In this document: positions 1 through 10,336 of the stretch, one piece after another | Layout: every line of letters starts with the position of its first letter | Position numbering within the stretch: position 1 is the first letter of the stretch | Origin: Pagrus major | Lineage: Eukaryota; Chordata; Actinopteri; Spariformes; Sparidae | DNA length: 64,000 nt | Direction: 5' to 3' | Assembly: GCF_040436345.1 (NCBI RefSeq) | Contig: NC_133238.1 | Span: 5,520,150-5,584,149 of the forward strand | The notes under the pieces: generated by a model | Database searches by the model: none | What the model saw: only the letters and a program-made list of their open reading frames with translations | What the model was told of the DNA's origin: nothing | Program-made: the position numbers and the translations under genes

Positions 1-61
1 TGAGCCTCGCCCTGGGTGAACCACCTTCTTGATCATGGTATCTCCCCTGCCAGGTAAGTAT
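1..61 (-). ncRNA. RNU1: U1 snRNA, 5' 61 nt, cut by window edge
   Basis: Positions 61 down to 1 read as U1 nt 1-61, including the 5'-splice-site-pairing end and stem-loop I. The rest lies outside the window. The upstream dinucleotide at 127-128 is GC. Confidence 0.95.
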
Positions 62-706
62 GAGTTGGAACAGTCTGACACAGGATGGCCTTTCCCAGGC
101 TCAGCCCCCTGGCTGACGGTGCCTCTGCGGGGATAATAGCAGAGTTAGGTGCCTTGGGCAATTTGCTCATCCTCATTGGGCACTAAAAGTTGCTGCAAAT
201 TCAAAAACACTGGTGCGACTTGACGAGGGTGGCTGGTCCACACATTGTGCCTGTTTTGTGTCCTTTTTCCAGCGATCCATCGCTCGGCAAAATAGAAAAA
301 TAACACTCCGTCAACGGCCACTTGGCATGATGTCTCCGCCCAGTCTGAATGCAACGAGAGACAATGTGCCGCACAAAAGCCTACCAGTAGGCATTCCAGC
401 AATGGACGCGTCCAGACCACATTTCTTATGCAATGCCTCGCAGAGGAGGAGACGCAACAAGGTTTGTGCCGTCTCTAGCAGGCCACGCCCACTCTGCCCT
501 TTTACCGGGAAAACGGGTAACCCGCACGCAACGCACTGCGACACAGCAGACGCCGGTGTACTGCAACGCTGTGACTTTCAGGACGGATTGAAACGGTAAC
601 ACAAGGACCCCAAAGCAGCATTCAGAGGCTGAAGGTCGGCTTTCCGAGCTGCTCGGCAGAAAGCGCGGGAGACGAGCACTCACTTGTTTTTCTTCCACAT
701 TGTCAT
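62..706. repeat. U1 intergenic spacer, one 645-bp example
   Basis: No second RNA gene or credible protein gene is recognisable here. The spacer holds the candidate promoter next to U1 and several short perfect inverted repeats: GCGAT-CC-ATCGC (273-284), CCTAC-CA-GTAGG (381-392) and CCGAG-CTG-CTCGG (643-655). Variable sites used to type units are: 127-128 (G/T then C/G/A/T), 231 (T or G), 411 (C or T), the base corresponding to 4086 (C or G), 629 (C or T), 635 (C or T), 668-669 (GG or CC) and 683 (C or T). Confidence 0.85.
682..698 (-). terminator. Candidate snRNA 3' box
   Basis: On the transcript strand, 9-25 nt past the U1 end, GTGGAAGAAAAACAAGTG resembles the vertebrate 3' box (GTTTN0-3AAARNNAGA) used with the Integrator complex to form snRNA 3' ends. 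The AAAACAAG core fits all but the last base; the 5' GTTT does not. Nine units carry a C-to-T change at the plus-strand base 24 before U1, turning the AAG into AAA. Confidence 0.45.
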
Positions 707-870
707 CAGGGGAGAGCGCGGACGCAGTCCCCCACTACCACAAATTATGCAGTCGAGATTCCCACATTTGGGGAATTCGCAGGGGTCAGCACAACCGGAG
801 TGCAATGGCTGAGCCTCGCCCTGGGTGAACCACCTTCTTGATCATGGTATCTCCCCTGCCAGGTAAGTAT
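707..870 (-). ncRNA. RNU1: U1 snRNA copy 1 (reference copy)
   Basis: U1 snRNA is the RNA core of the U1 snRNP, which recognises 5' splice sites in the nucleus. This copy is 164 nt, the same as human U1. Landmarks in RNA numbering: nt 1-11 AUACUUACCUG pairs with the 5' splice site; stem-loop I has loop nt 28-37 GAUCAAGAAG (U1-70K site; human, from memory, has C at nt 33); stem-loop II loop nt 65-74 AUUGCACUCC is the U1A site; stem-loop III is nt 91-117; the Sm site AAUUUGUGG is nt 125-133; stem-loop IV is nt 138-164. Relative to human, nt 95 and 113 are swapped to A and U, keeping a stem III pair, which suggests the RNA is under selection. The start is set by the conserved 5' end and the finish by the terminal CUG. 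The upstream dinucleotide is GA. Confidence 0.97.
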
Positions 871-909
871 GAGTTGGAACAGTCTGACACAGGATGGCCT
901 TTCCCAGGC

Positions 910-931
910 TCAGCCCCCTGGCTGACGGTGC
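910..931 (-). promoter_or_regulatory. Candidate U1 PSE region (recurs in every intact unit)
   Basis: It lies 40-61 bp upstream of the U1 start, where vertebrate snRNA genes carry the proximal sequence element bound by SNAPc. The transcript-sense strand reads CACCGT at 925-930, matching the CACCNT core of the human PSE consensus as I recall it. It overlaps an inverted repeat, TCAGCC(A)GGGG-GCTGA-like, at 910-925. Single units vary in its loop (near 2950 and 8613). The assignment is by position and partial motif only. Confidence 0.45.
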
Positions 932-1001
932 CTCTGAGGGGATAATAGCAGAGTTAGGTGCCTTGGGCAATTTGCTCATCCTCATTGGGCACTAAAAGTT
1001 G

Positions 1002-1009
1002 CTGCAAAT
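1002..1009 (+). promoter_or_regulatory. Octamer-like site, candidate distal element
   Basis: CTGCAAAT matches the octamer ATGCAAAT at 7 of 8 positions and lies 132-139 bp upstream of the U1 start. Vertebrate snRNA distal elements usually sit nearer -200 and combine an octamer with a ZNF143 site; I saw no convincing ZNF143 site. A CCAAT on the transcript strand and a GGGCGG further upstream are other possible activator sites. The same offset recurs in every full unit and is deleted in the 414-bp units. Confidence 0.3.
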
Positions 1010-1515
1010 TCAAAAACACTGGTGCGACTTGACGAGGGTGGCTGGTCCACACATTGTGCCTGTTTTGTGTCCTTTTTCCAGCGATCCATCGCTCGGCAAA
1101 ATAGAAAAATAACACTCCGTCAACGGCCACTTGGCATGATGTCTCCGCCCAGTCTGAATGCAACCAGAGACAATGTGCCGCACAAAAGCCTACCAGTAGG
1201 CATTCCAGCAATGGACGCGTCCAGACCACATTTCTTATGCAATGCCTCGCAGAGGAGGAGACGCAACAAGGTTTGTGCCGTCTCTAGCAGGCCACGCCCA
1301 CTCTGCCCTTTTACCGGGAAAACGGGTAACCCGCACGCAACGCACTGCGACACAGCAGACGCCGGTGTACTGCAACGCTGTGACTTTCAGGACGGATTGA
1401 AACGGTAACACAAGGACCCCAAAGCAGCATTCAGAGGTTGAAGGTCGGCTTTCCGAGCTGCTCGGCAGAAAGCGCGGGAGACGAGCACTCACTTGTTTTT
1501 CTTCCACATTGTCAT

Positions 1516-1679
1516 CAGGGGAGAGCGCGGACGCAGTCCCCCACTACCACAAATTATGCAGTCGAGATTCCCACATTTGGGGAATTCGCAGGGGTCAGCA
1601 CAACCGGAGTGCAATGGCTGAGCCTCGCCCTGGGTGAACCACCTTCTTGATCATGGTATCTCCCCTGCCAGGTAAGTAT
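1516..1679 (-). ncRNA. RNU1: U1 snRNA copy 2
   Basis: Full 164 nt, same as copy 1. The upstream dinucleotide is GC. The next unit to the right is gene-less (2328-2741). Confidence 0.96.
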
Positions 1680-2327
1680 GAGTTGGAACAGTCTGACACA
1701 GGATGGCCTTTCCCAGGCTCAGCCCCCTGGCTGACGGTGCCTCTGCGGGGATAATAGCAGAGTTAGGTGCCTTGGGCAATTTGCTCATCCTCATTGGGCA
1801 CTAAAAGTTGCTGCAAATTCAAAAACACTGGTGCGACTTGACGAGGGTGGCTGGTCCACACATTGTGCCTGTTTTGTGTCCTTTTTCCAGCGATCCATCG
1901 CTCGGCAAAATAGAAAAATAACACTCCGTCAACGGCCACTTGGCATGATGTCTCCGCCCAGTCTGAATGCAACCAGAGACAATGTGCCGCACAAAAGCCT
2001 ACCAGTAGGCATTCCAGCAATGGACGCGTCCAGACCACATTTCTTATGCAATGCCTCGCAGAGGAGGAGACGCAACAAGGTTTGTGCCGTCTCTAGCAGG
2101 CCACGCCCACTCTGCCCTTTTACCGGGAAAACGGGTAACCCGCACGCAACGCACTGCGACACAGCAGACGCCGGTGTACTGCAACGCTGTGACTTTCAGG
2201 ACGGATTGAAACGGTAACACAAGGACCCCAAAGCAGCATTCAGAGGTTGAAGGTCGGCTTTCCGAGCTGCTCGGCAGAAAGCGCGGGAGACGAGCACTCA
2301 CTTGTTTTTCTTCCACATTGTCATCAG

Positions 2328-2741
2328 ACAAATAACACTCCGTCAACGGCCACTTGGCATGATGTCTCCGCCCAGTCTGAATGCAACCAGAGACAATGTG
2401 CCGCACAAAAGCCTACCAGTAGGCATTCCAGCAATGGACGCGTCCAGACCACATTTCTTATGCAATGCCTCGCAGAGGAGGAGACGCAACAAGGTTTGTG
2501 CCGTCTCTAGCAGGCCACGCCCACTCTGCCCTTTTACCGGGAAAACGGGTAACCCGCACGCAACGCACTGCGACACAGCAGACGCCGGTGTACTGCAACG
2601 CTGTGACTTTCAGGACGGATTGAAACGGTAACACAAGGACCCCAAAGCAGCATTCAGAGGTTGAAGGTCGGCTTTCCGAGCTGCTCGGCAGAAAGCGCGG
2701 GAGACGAGCACTCACTTGTTTTTCTTCCACATTGTCATCAG
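2328..2741 (-). repeat. Gene-less 414-bp unit (395-bp deletion of U1 and promoter)
   Basis: Relative to an 809-bp unit this lacks the whole U1 gene, the PSE region, the octamer-like site and the rest of the first 234 bp of upstream spacer. The join reads TCATCAGACAAATAAC: spacer next to the U1 3' end runs straight into distal spacer. AG occurs at both deletion edges, so the break used 2-3 bp of microhomology; one A-to-C change follows. All twelve such units share this join, so they descend from one event. It should make no U1. Confidence 0.95.
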
Positions 2742-2902
2742 GGGAGAGCGCGGACGCAGTCCCCCACTACCACAAATTATGCAGTCGAGATTCCCACATT
2801 TGGGGAATTCGCAGGGGTCAGCACAACCGGAGTGCAATGGCTGAGCCTCGCCCTGGGTGAACCACCTTCTTGATTATGGTATCTCCCCTGCCAGGTAAGT
2901 AT
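2739..2902 (-). ncRNA. RNU1: U1 snRNA copy 3, G28A variant
   Basis: Full length, with G28A (plus-strand T at 2875) at the first base of the U1-70K loop; copies 25 and 30 share it. The upstream dinucleotide is TG, and the PSE-region inverted repeat has an altered loop (CCAT near 2948). Confidence 0.95.
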
Positions 2903-3547
2903 GAGTTGGAACAGTCTGACACAGGATGGCCTTTCCCAGGCTCAGCCCCATGGCTGACGGTGCCTCTTGGGGGATAATAGCAGAGTTAGGTGCCTTGGGC
3001 AATTTGCTCATCCTCATTGGGCACTAAAAGTTGCTGCAAATTCAAAAACACTGGTGCGACTTGACGAGGGGGGCTGGTCCACACATTGTGCCTGTTTTGT
3101 GTCCTTTTTCCAGCGATCCATCGCTCGGCAAAATAGAAAAATAACACTCCGTCAACGGCCACTTGGCATGATGTCTCCGCCCAGTCTGAATGCAACCAGA
3201 GACAATGTGCCGCACAAAAGCCTACCAGTAGGCATTCCAGCAATGGACGCGTCCAGACCACATTTCTTATGCAATGCCTCGCAGAGGAGGAGACGCAACA
3301 AGGTTTGTGCCGTCTCTAGCAGGCCACGCCCACTCTGCCCTTTTACCGGGAAAACGGGTAACCCGCACGCAACGCACTGCGACACAGCAGACGCCGGTGT
3401 ACTGCAACGCTGTGACTTTCAGGACGGATTGAAACGGTAACACAAGGACCCCAAAGCAGCATTCAGAGGTTGAAGGTTGGCTTTCCGAGCTGCTCGGCAG
3501 AAAGCGCGGGAGACGAGCACTCATTTGTTTTTCTTCCACATTGTCAT

Positions 3548-3711
3548 CAGGGGAGAGCGCGGACGCAGTCCCCCACTACCACAAATTATGCAGTCGAGAT
3601 TCCCACATTTGGGGAATTCGCAGGGGTCAGCACAACCGGAGTGCAATGGCTGAGCCTCGCCCTGGGTGAACCACCTTCTTGATCATGGTATCTCCCCTGC
3701 CAGGTAAGTAT
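3548..3711 (-). ncRNA. RNU1: U1 snRNA copy 4
   Basis: Full length. 3'-box T allele; upstream dinucleotide GG. Its upstream spacer is the first A-type unit of the dimeric stretch and has a private G-to-A change near 3966. Confidence 0.96.
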
Positions 3712-4356
3712 GAGTTGGAACAGTCTGACACAGGATGGCCTTTCCCAGGCTCAGCCCCCTGGCTGACGGTGCCTCTGGGGGGATAATAGCAGAGTTAGGT
3801 GCCTTGGGCAATTTGCTCATCCTCATTGGGCACTAAAAGTTGCTGCAAATTCAAAAACACTGGTGCGACTTGACGAGGGTGGCTGGTCCACACATTGTGC
3901 CTGTTTTGTGTCCTTTTTCCAGCGATCCATCGCTCGGCAAAATAGAAAAATAACACTCCGTCAACAGCCACTTGGCATGATGTCTCCGCCCAGTCTGAAT
4001 GCAACCAGAGACAATGTGCCGCACAAAAGCCTACCAGTAGGCATTCCAGCAATGGACGCGTCCAGACCACATTTCTTATGCAATGGCTCGCAGAGGAGGA
4101 GACGCAACAAGGTTTGTGCCGTCTCTAGCAGGCCACGCCCACTCTGCCCTTTTACCGGGAAAACGGGTAACCCGCACGCAACGCACTGCGACACAGCAGA
4201 CGCCGGTGTACTGCAACGCTGTGACTTTCAGGACGGATTGAAACGGTAACACAAGGACCCCAAAGCAGCATTCAGAGGTTGAAGGTTGGCTTTCCGAGCT
4301 GCTCGGCAGAAAGTGCGGGAGACGAGCACTCATTTGTTTTTCTTCCACATTGTCAT

Positions 4357-4520
4357 CAGGGGAGAGCGCGGACGCAGTCCCCCACTACCACAAATTATGC
4401 AGTCGAGATTCCCACATTTGGGGAATTCGCAGGGGTCAGCACAACCGGAGTGCAATGGCTGAGCCTCGCCCTGGGTGAACCACCTTCTTGATCATGGTAT
4501 CTCCCCTGCCAGGTAAGTAT
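4357..4520 (-). ncRNA. RNU1: U1 snRNA copy 5
   Basis: Full length. 3'-box T allele; upstream GG; upstream spacer B-type with GCGGAG instead of GCAGAG near 4599. Confidence 0.96.
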
Positions 4521-5165
4521 GAGTTGGAACAGTCTGACACAGGATGGCCTTTCCCAGGCTCAGCCCCCTGGCTGACGGTGCCTCTGGGGGGATAATAGCG
4601 GAGTTAGGTGCCTTGGGCAATTTGCTCATCCTCATTGGGCACTAAAAGTTGCTGCAAATTCAAAAACACTGGTGCGACTTGACGAGGGTGGCTGGTCCAC
4701 ACATTGTGCCTGTTTTGTGTCCTTTTTCCAGCGATCCATCGCTCGGCAAAATAGAAAAATAACACTCCGTCAACGGCCACTTGGCATGATGTCTCCGCCC
4801 AGTCTGAATGCAACCAGAGACAATGTGCCGCACAAAAGCCTACCAGTAGGCATTCCAGCAATGGACGTGTCCAGACCACATTTCTTATGCAATGCCTCGC
4901 AGAGGAGGAGACGCAACAAGGTTTGTGCCGTCTCTAGCAGGCCACGCCCACTCTGCCCTTTTACCGGGAAAACGGGTAACCCGCACGCAACGCACTGCGA
5001 CACAGCAGACGCCGGTGTACTGCAACGCTGTGACTTTCAGGACGGATTGAAACGGTAACACAAGGACCCCAAAGCAGCATTCAGAGGTTGAAGGTTGGCT
5101 TTCCGAGCTGCTCGGCAGAAAGCGCGCCAGACGAGCACTCACTTGTTTTTCTTCCACATTGTCAT

Positions 5166-5329
5166 CAGGGGAGAGCGCGGACGCAGTCCCCCACTACCAC
5201 AAATTATGCAGTCGAGATTCCCACATTTGGGGAATTCGCAGGGGTCAGCACAACCGGAGTGCAATGGCTGAGCCTCGCCCTGGGTGAACCACCTTCTTGA
5301 TCATGGTATCTCCCCTGCCAGGTAAGTAT
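5166..5329 (-). ncRNA. RNU1: U1 snRNA copy 6
   Basis: Full length. CC allele 38-39 bases beyond the U1 3' end; upstream GG; upstream spacer A-type. Confidence 0.96.
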
Positions 5330-5974
5330 GAGTTGGAACAGTCTGACACAGGATGGCCTTTCCCAGGCTCAGCCCCCTGGCTGACGGTGCCTCTGGGGGG
5401 ATAATAGCAGAGTTAGGTGCCTTGGGCAATTTGCTCATCCTCATTGGGCACTAAAAGTTGCTGCAAATTCAAAAACACTGGTGCGACTTGACGAGGGTGG
5501 CTGGTCCACACATTGTGCCTGTTTTGTGTCCTTTTTCCAGCGATCCATCGCTCGGCAAAATAGAAAAATAACACTCCGTCAACGGCCACTTGGCATGATG
5601 TCTCCGCCCAGTCTGAATGCAACCAGAGACAATGTGCCGCACAAAAGCCTACCAGTAGGCATTCCAGCAATGGACGCGTCCAGACCACATTTCTTATGCA
5701 ATGGCTCGCAGAGGAGGAGACGCAACAAGGTTTGTGCCGTCTCTAGCAGGCCACGCCCACTCTGCCCTTTTACCGGGAAAACGGGTAACCCGCACGCAAC
5801 GCACTGCGACACAGCAGACGCCGGTGTACTGCAACGCTGTGACTTTCAGGACGGATTGAAACGGTAACACAAGGACCCCAAAGCAGCATTCAGAGGTTGA
5901 AGGTTGGCTTTCCGAGCTGCTCGGCAGAAAGTGCGGGAGACGAGCACTCATTTGTTTTTCTTCCACATTGTCAT

Positions 5975-6138
5975 CAGGGGAGAGCGCGGACGCAGTCCCC
6001 CACTACCACAAATTATGCAGTCGAGATTCCCACATTTGGGGAATTCGCAGGGGTCAGCACAACCGGAGTGCAATGGCTGAGCCTCGCCCTGGGTGAACCA
6101 CCTTCTTGATCATGGTATCTCCCCTGCCAGGTAAGTAT
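5975..6138 (-). ncRNA. RNU1: U1 snRNA copy 7
   Basis: Full length. 3'-box T allele; upstream GG; upstream spacer B-type with GCGGAG near 6217. Confidence 0.96.
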
Positions 6139-6783
6139 GAGTTGGAACAGTCTGACACAGGATGGCCTTTCCCAGGCTCAGCCCCCTGGCTGACGGTGCC
6201 TCTGGGGGGATAATAGCGGAGTTAGGTGCCTTGGGCAATTTGCTCATCCTCATTGGGCACTAAAAGTTGCTGCAAATTCAAAAACACTGGTGCGACTTGA
6301 CGAGGGTGGCTGGTCCACACATTGTGCCTGTTTTGTGTCCTTTTTCCAGCGATCCATCGCTCGGCAAAATAGAAAAATAACACTCCGTCAACGGCCACTT
6401 GGCATGATGTCTCCGCCCAGTCTGAATGCAACCAGAGACAATGTGCCGCACAAAAGCCTACCAGTAGGCATTCCAGCAATGGACGTGTCCAGACCACATT
6501 TCTTATGCAATGCCTCGCAGAGGAGGAGACGCAACAAGGTTTGTGCCGTCTCTAGCAGGCCACGCCCACTCTGCCCTTTTACCGGGAAAACGGGTTACCC
6601 GCACGCAACGCACTGCGACACAGCAGACGCCGGTGTACTGCAACGCTGTGACTTTCAGGACGGATTGAAACGGTAACACAAGGACCCCAAAGCAGCATTC
6701 AGAGGTTGAAGGTTGGCTTTCCGAGCTGCTCGGCAGAAAGCGCGCCAGACGAGCACTCACTTGTTTTTCTTCCACATTGTCAT

Positions 6784-6947
6784 CAGGGGAGAGCGCGGAC
6801 GCAGTCCCCCACTACCACAAATTATGCAGTCGAGATTCCCACATTTGGGGAATTCGCAGGGGTCAGCACAACCGGAGTGCAATGGCTGAGCCTCGCCCTG
6901 GGTGAACCACCTTCTTGATCATGGTATCTCCCCTGCCAGGTAAGTAT
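6784..6947 (-). ncRNA. RNU1: U1 snRNA copy 8
   Basis: Full length. CC allele in the 3' flank; upstream GG; upstream spacer A-type. Confidence 0.96.
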
Positions 6948-7592
6948 GAGTTGGAACAGTCTGACACAGGATGGCCTTTCCCAGGCTCAGCCCCCTGGCT
7001 GACGGTGCCTCTGGGGGGATAATAGCAGAGTTAGGTGCCTTGGGCAATTTGCTCATCCTCATTGGGCACTAAAAGTTGCTGCAAATTCAAAAACACTGGT
7101 GCGACTTGACGAGGGTGGCTGGTCCACACATTGTGCCTGTTTTGTGTCCTTTTTCCAGCGATCCATCGCTCGGCAAAATAGAAAAATAACACTCCGTCAA
7201 CGGCCACTTGGCATGATGTCTCCGCCCAGTCTGAATGCAACCAGAGACAATGTGCCGCACAAAAGCCTACCAGTAGGCATTCCAGCAATGGACGCGTCCA
7301 GACCACATTTCTTATGCAATGGCTCGCAGAGGAGGAGACGCAACAAGGTTTGTGCCGTCTCTAGCAGGCCACGCCCACTCTGCCCTTTTACCGGGAAAAC
7401 GGGTAACCCGCACGCAACGCACTGCGACACAGCAGACGCCGGTGTACTGCAACGCTGTGACTTTCAGGACGGATTGAAACGGTAACACAAGGACCCCAAA
7501 GCAGCATTCAGAGGTTGAAGGTTGGCTTTCCGAGCTGCTCGGCAGAAAGTGCGGGAGACGAGCACTCATTTGTTTTTCTTCCACATTGTCAT

Positions 7593-7756
7593 CAGGGGAG
7601 AGCGCGGACGCAGTCCCCCACTACCACAAATTATGCAGTCGAGATTCCCACATTTGGGGAATTCGCAGGGGTCAGCACAACCGGAGTGCAATGGCTGAGC
7701 CTCGCCCTGGGTGAACCACCTTCTTGATCATGGTATCTCCCCTGCCAGGTAAGTAT
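7593..7756 (-). ncRNA. RNU1: U1 snRNA copy 9
   Basis: Full length. 3'-box T allele; upstream GG; upstream spacer B-type. Confidence 0.96.
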
Positions 7757-8401
7757 GAGTTGGAACAGTCTGACACAGGATGGCCTTTCCCAGGCTCAGC
7801 CCCCTGGCTGACGGTGCCTCTGGGGGGATAATAGCAGAGTTAGGTGCCTTGGGCAATTTGCTCATCCTCATTGGGCACTAAAAGTTGCTGCAAATTCAAA
7901 AACACTGGTGCGACTTGACGAGGGTGGCTGGTCCACACATTGTGCCTGTTTTGTGTCCTTTTTCCAGCGATCCATCGCTCGGCAAAATAGAAAAATAACA
8001 CTCCGTCAACGGCCACTTGGCATGATGTCTCCGCCCAGTCTGAATGCAACCAGAGACAATGTGCCGCACAAAAGCCTACCAGTAGGCATTCCAGCAATGG
8101 ACGTGTCCAGACCACATTTCTTATGCAATGCCTCGCAGAGGAGGAGACGCAACAAGGTTTGTGCCGTCTCTAGCAGGCCACGCCCACTCTGCCCTTTTAC
8201 CGGGAAAACGGGTAACCCGCACGCAACGCACTGCGACACAGCAGACGCCGGTGTACTGCAACGCTGTGACTTTCAGGACGGATTGAAACGGTAACACAAG
8301 GACCCCAAAGCAGCATTCAGAGGTTGAAGGTTGGCTTTCCGAGCTGCTCGGCAGAAAGCGCGCCAGACGAGCACTCACTTGTTTTTCTTCCACATTGTCA
8401 T

Positions 8402-8565
8402 CAGGGGAGAGCGCGGACGCAGTCCCCCACTACCACAAATTATGCAGTCGAGATTCCCACATTTGGGGAATTCGCAGGGGTCAGCACAACCGGAGTGCAA
8501 TGGCTGAGCCTCGCCCTGGGTGAACCACCTTCTTGATCATGGTATCTCCCCTGCCAGGTAAGTAT
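8402..8565 (-). ncRNA. RNU1: U1 snRNA copy 10
   Basis: Full length. CC allele in the 3' flank; upstream GG; the PSE-region inverted repeat has loop CCGT (near 8611) instead of CCCT. Confidence 0.96.
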
Positions 8566-9210
8566 GAGTTGGAACAGTCTGACACAGGATGGCCTTTCCC
8601 AGGCTCAGCCCCGTGGCTGACGGTGCCTCTGGGGGGATAATAGCAGAGTTAGGTGCCTTGGGCAATTTGCTCATCCTCATTGGGCACTAAAAGTTGCTGC
8701 AAATTCAAAAACACTGGTGCGACTTGACGAGGGTGGCTGGTCCACACATTGTGCCTGTTTTGTGTCCTTTTTCCAGCGATCCATCGCTCGGCAAAATAGA
8801 AAAATAACACTCCGTCAACGGCCACTTGGCATGATGTCTCCGCCCAGTCTGAATGCAACCAGAGACAATGTGCCGCACAAAAGCCTACCAGTAGGCATTC
8901 CAGCAATGGACGCGTCCAGACCACATTTCTTATGCAATGCCTCGCAGAGGAGGAGACGCAACAAGGTTTGTGCCGTCTCTAGCAGGCCACGCCCACTCTG
9001 CCCTTTTACCGGGAAAACGGGTAACCCGCACGCAACGCACTGCGACACAGCAGACGCCGGTGTACTGCAACGCTGTGACTTTCAGGACGGATTGAAACGG
9101 TAACACAAGGACCCCAAAGCAGCATTCAGAGGTTGAAGGTCGGCTTTCCGAGCTGCTCGGCAGAAAGCGCGGGAGACGAGCACTCACTTGTTTTTCTTCC
9201 ACATTGTCAT

Positions 9211-9374
9211 CAGGGGAGAGCGCGGACGCAGTCCCCCACTACCACAAATTATGCAGTCGAGATTCCCACATTTGGGGAATTCGCAGGGGTCAGCACAACC
9301 GGAGTGCAATGGCTGAGCCTCGCCCTGGGTGAACCACCTTCTTGATCATGGTATCTCCCCTGCCAGGTAAGTAT
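9211..9374 (-). ncRNA. RNU1: U1 snRNA copy 11
   Basis: Full length. Upstream GG. Its upstream spacer has private changes near 9599 (CTCTGC) and 9721 (GACACGTCC). It is the last intact U1 before LINE copy 1. Confidence 0.96.
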
Positions 9375-10019
9375 GAGTTGGAACAGTCTGACACAGGATG
9401 GCCTTTCCCAGGCTCAGCCCCCTGGCTGACGGTGCCTCTGGGGGGATAATAGCAGAGTTAGGTGCCTTGGGCAATTTGCTCATCCTCATTGGGCACTAAA
9501 AGTTGCTGCAAATTCAAAAACACTGGTGCGACTTGACGAGGGTGGCTGGTCCACACATTGTGCCTGTTTTGTGTCCTTTTTCCAGCGATCCATCGCTCTG
9601 CAAAATAGAAAAATAACACTCCGTCAACGGCCACTTGGCATGATGTCTCCGCCCAGTCTGAATGCAACCAGAGACAATGTGCCGCACAAAAGCCTACCAG
9701 TAGGCATTCCAGCAATGGACACGTCCAGACCACATTTCTTATGCAATGCCTCGCAGAGGAGGAGACGCAACAAGGTTTGTGCCGTCTCTAGCAGGCCACG
9801 CCCACTCTGCCCTTTTACCGGGAAAACGGGTAACCCGCACGCAACGCACTGCGACACAGCAGACGCCGGTGTACTGCAACGCTGTGACTTTCAGGACGGA
9901 TTGAAACGGTAACACAAGGACCCCAAAGCAGCATTCAGAGGTTGAAGGTCGGCTTTCCGAGCTGCTCGGCAGAAAGCGCGGGAGACGAGCACTCACTTGT
10001 TTTTCTTCCACATTGTCAT

Positions 10020-10146
10020 CAGGGGAGAGCGCGGACGCAGTCCCCCACTACCACAAATTATGCAGTCGAGATTCCCACATTTGGGGAATTCGCAGGGGTC
10101 AGCACAACCGGAGTGCAATGGCTGAGCCTCGCCCTGGGTGAACCAC
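10020..10146 (-). pseudogene. U1 snRNA copy 12, 3' part (nt 38-164), split by LINE copy 1
   Basis: It carries U1 nt 38-164 with no other change seen. The insertion separates it from its promoter and from nt 1-37, so it cannot form normal U1; stem-loop I is destroyed. The element's 3' end abuts nt 38. Confidence 0.96.
10130..10146. repeat. 17-bp target-site duplication, left copy
   Basis: CGCCCTGGGTGAACCAC (U1 nt 54-38 on the plus strand) is repeated at 15405-15421 on the other side of LINE copy 1. Up to 4 bp (CGCC) at the inner edge of the right copy could come from the element, so the true duplication is 13-17 bp. Confidence 0.93.
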
Positions 10147-10336
10147 TTTTCACTTTTTAGAAGCTTTTATTAATTTCAGTCAAAATTAGTTACAGACATA
10201 CATTAATCCCACAATTAAAATTGCCCAACACCAAGTAGATATTCTAATCAAATAAATAATAGTTACATTTCATTCAATAAACATTCTATTCAGCAGTTGT
10301 AACACCAAATAGATGTTCCATTCAGTTTTCTTAATT
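10147..10336 (-). other. 3' UTR of LINE copy 1
   Basis: 190 bp, AT-rich, ending in sense ...AAAAAGTGAAAA against U1 nt 38. The tail has four A residues; copy 2 has five, so the tail length varies by slippage. A CATTT block near 10270 is missing from copy 2. Confidence 0.85.
10166..10171 (-). terminator. Polyadenylation signal AATAAA of LINE copy 1
   Basis: AATAAA in sense orientation, about 20 nt before the element's 3' end, which is the normal spacing for polyadenylation. It would let the element end its own RNA independently of the U1 3' box. The same signal is at 27991-27996 in copy 2. Confidence 0.6.

Larger units (their letters stand above)
3712..8565. repeat. Dimeric higher-order repeat, 3 x 1618 bp (ABABAB)
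   Basis: Six consecutive 809-bp units alternate between two types. A-type spacers have CAATGGCTCG (4081, 5699, 7317) and the 3'-box T with GTGCGGGAG before the next U1. B-type spacers have GGACGTGTCC (4863, 6483, 8100) and GCGCGCCAG before the next U1. Strict alternation over six units implies that a two-unit block was amplified by unequal crossing-over. Minor private changes (GCGGAG near 4600 and 6220; a T near 6597) show slight later divergence. Confidence 0.9.
1..10146 (-). repeat. U1 snRNA tandem array, left segment (809-bp units)
   Basis: Head-to-tail 809-bp units, each with a 164-nt U1 gene and a 645-bp spacer, all transcribed leftward. The segment holds the left-edge partial U1, eleven intact U1 copies, one gene-less 414-bp unit, and the 3' part of the copy interrupted by LINE copy 1. 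Units differ from one another at only a handful of positions. The array continues beyond position 1, so the total copy number is unknown. Confidence 0.97.

Noticed and set aside
213-599. Recurring open frames of 128, 91, 77, 90 and 70 codons in each unit
   Set aside because: They overlap one another on both strands, cover U1 and its spacer, and recur only because the DNA repeats. None resembles a known protein.
62-706. A second RNA gene (tRNA, 5S rRNA, U2, U5 or U6) in the spacer
   Set aside because: I found no A/B boxes in a tRNA fold, no U2 or U6 landmark sequence and no second Sm site with a 3' stem. The short hairpins are not sufficient.
2328-2741. 414-bp unit as an insertion of foreign DNA
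   Set aside because: All of its sequence is ordinary spacer; it is an 809-bp unit minus 395 bp.
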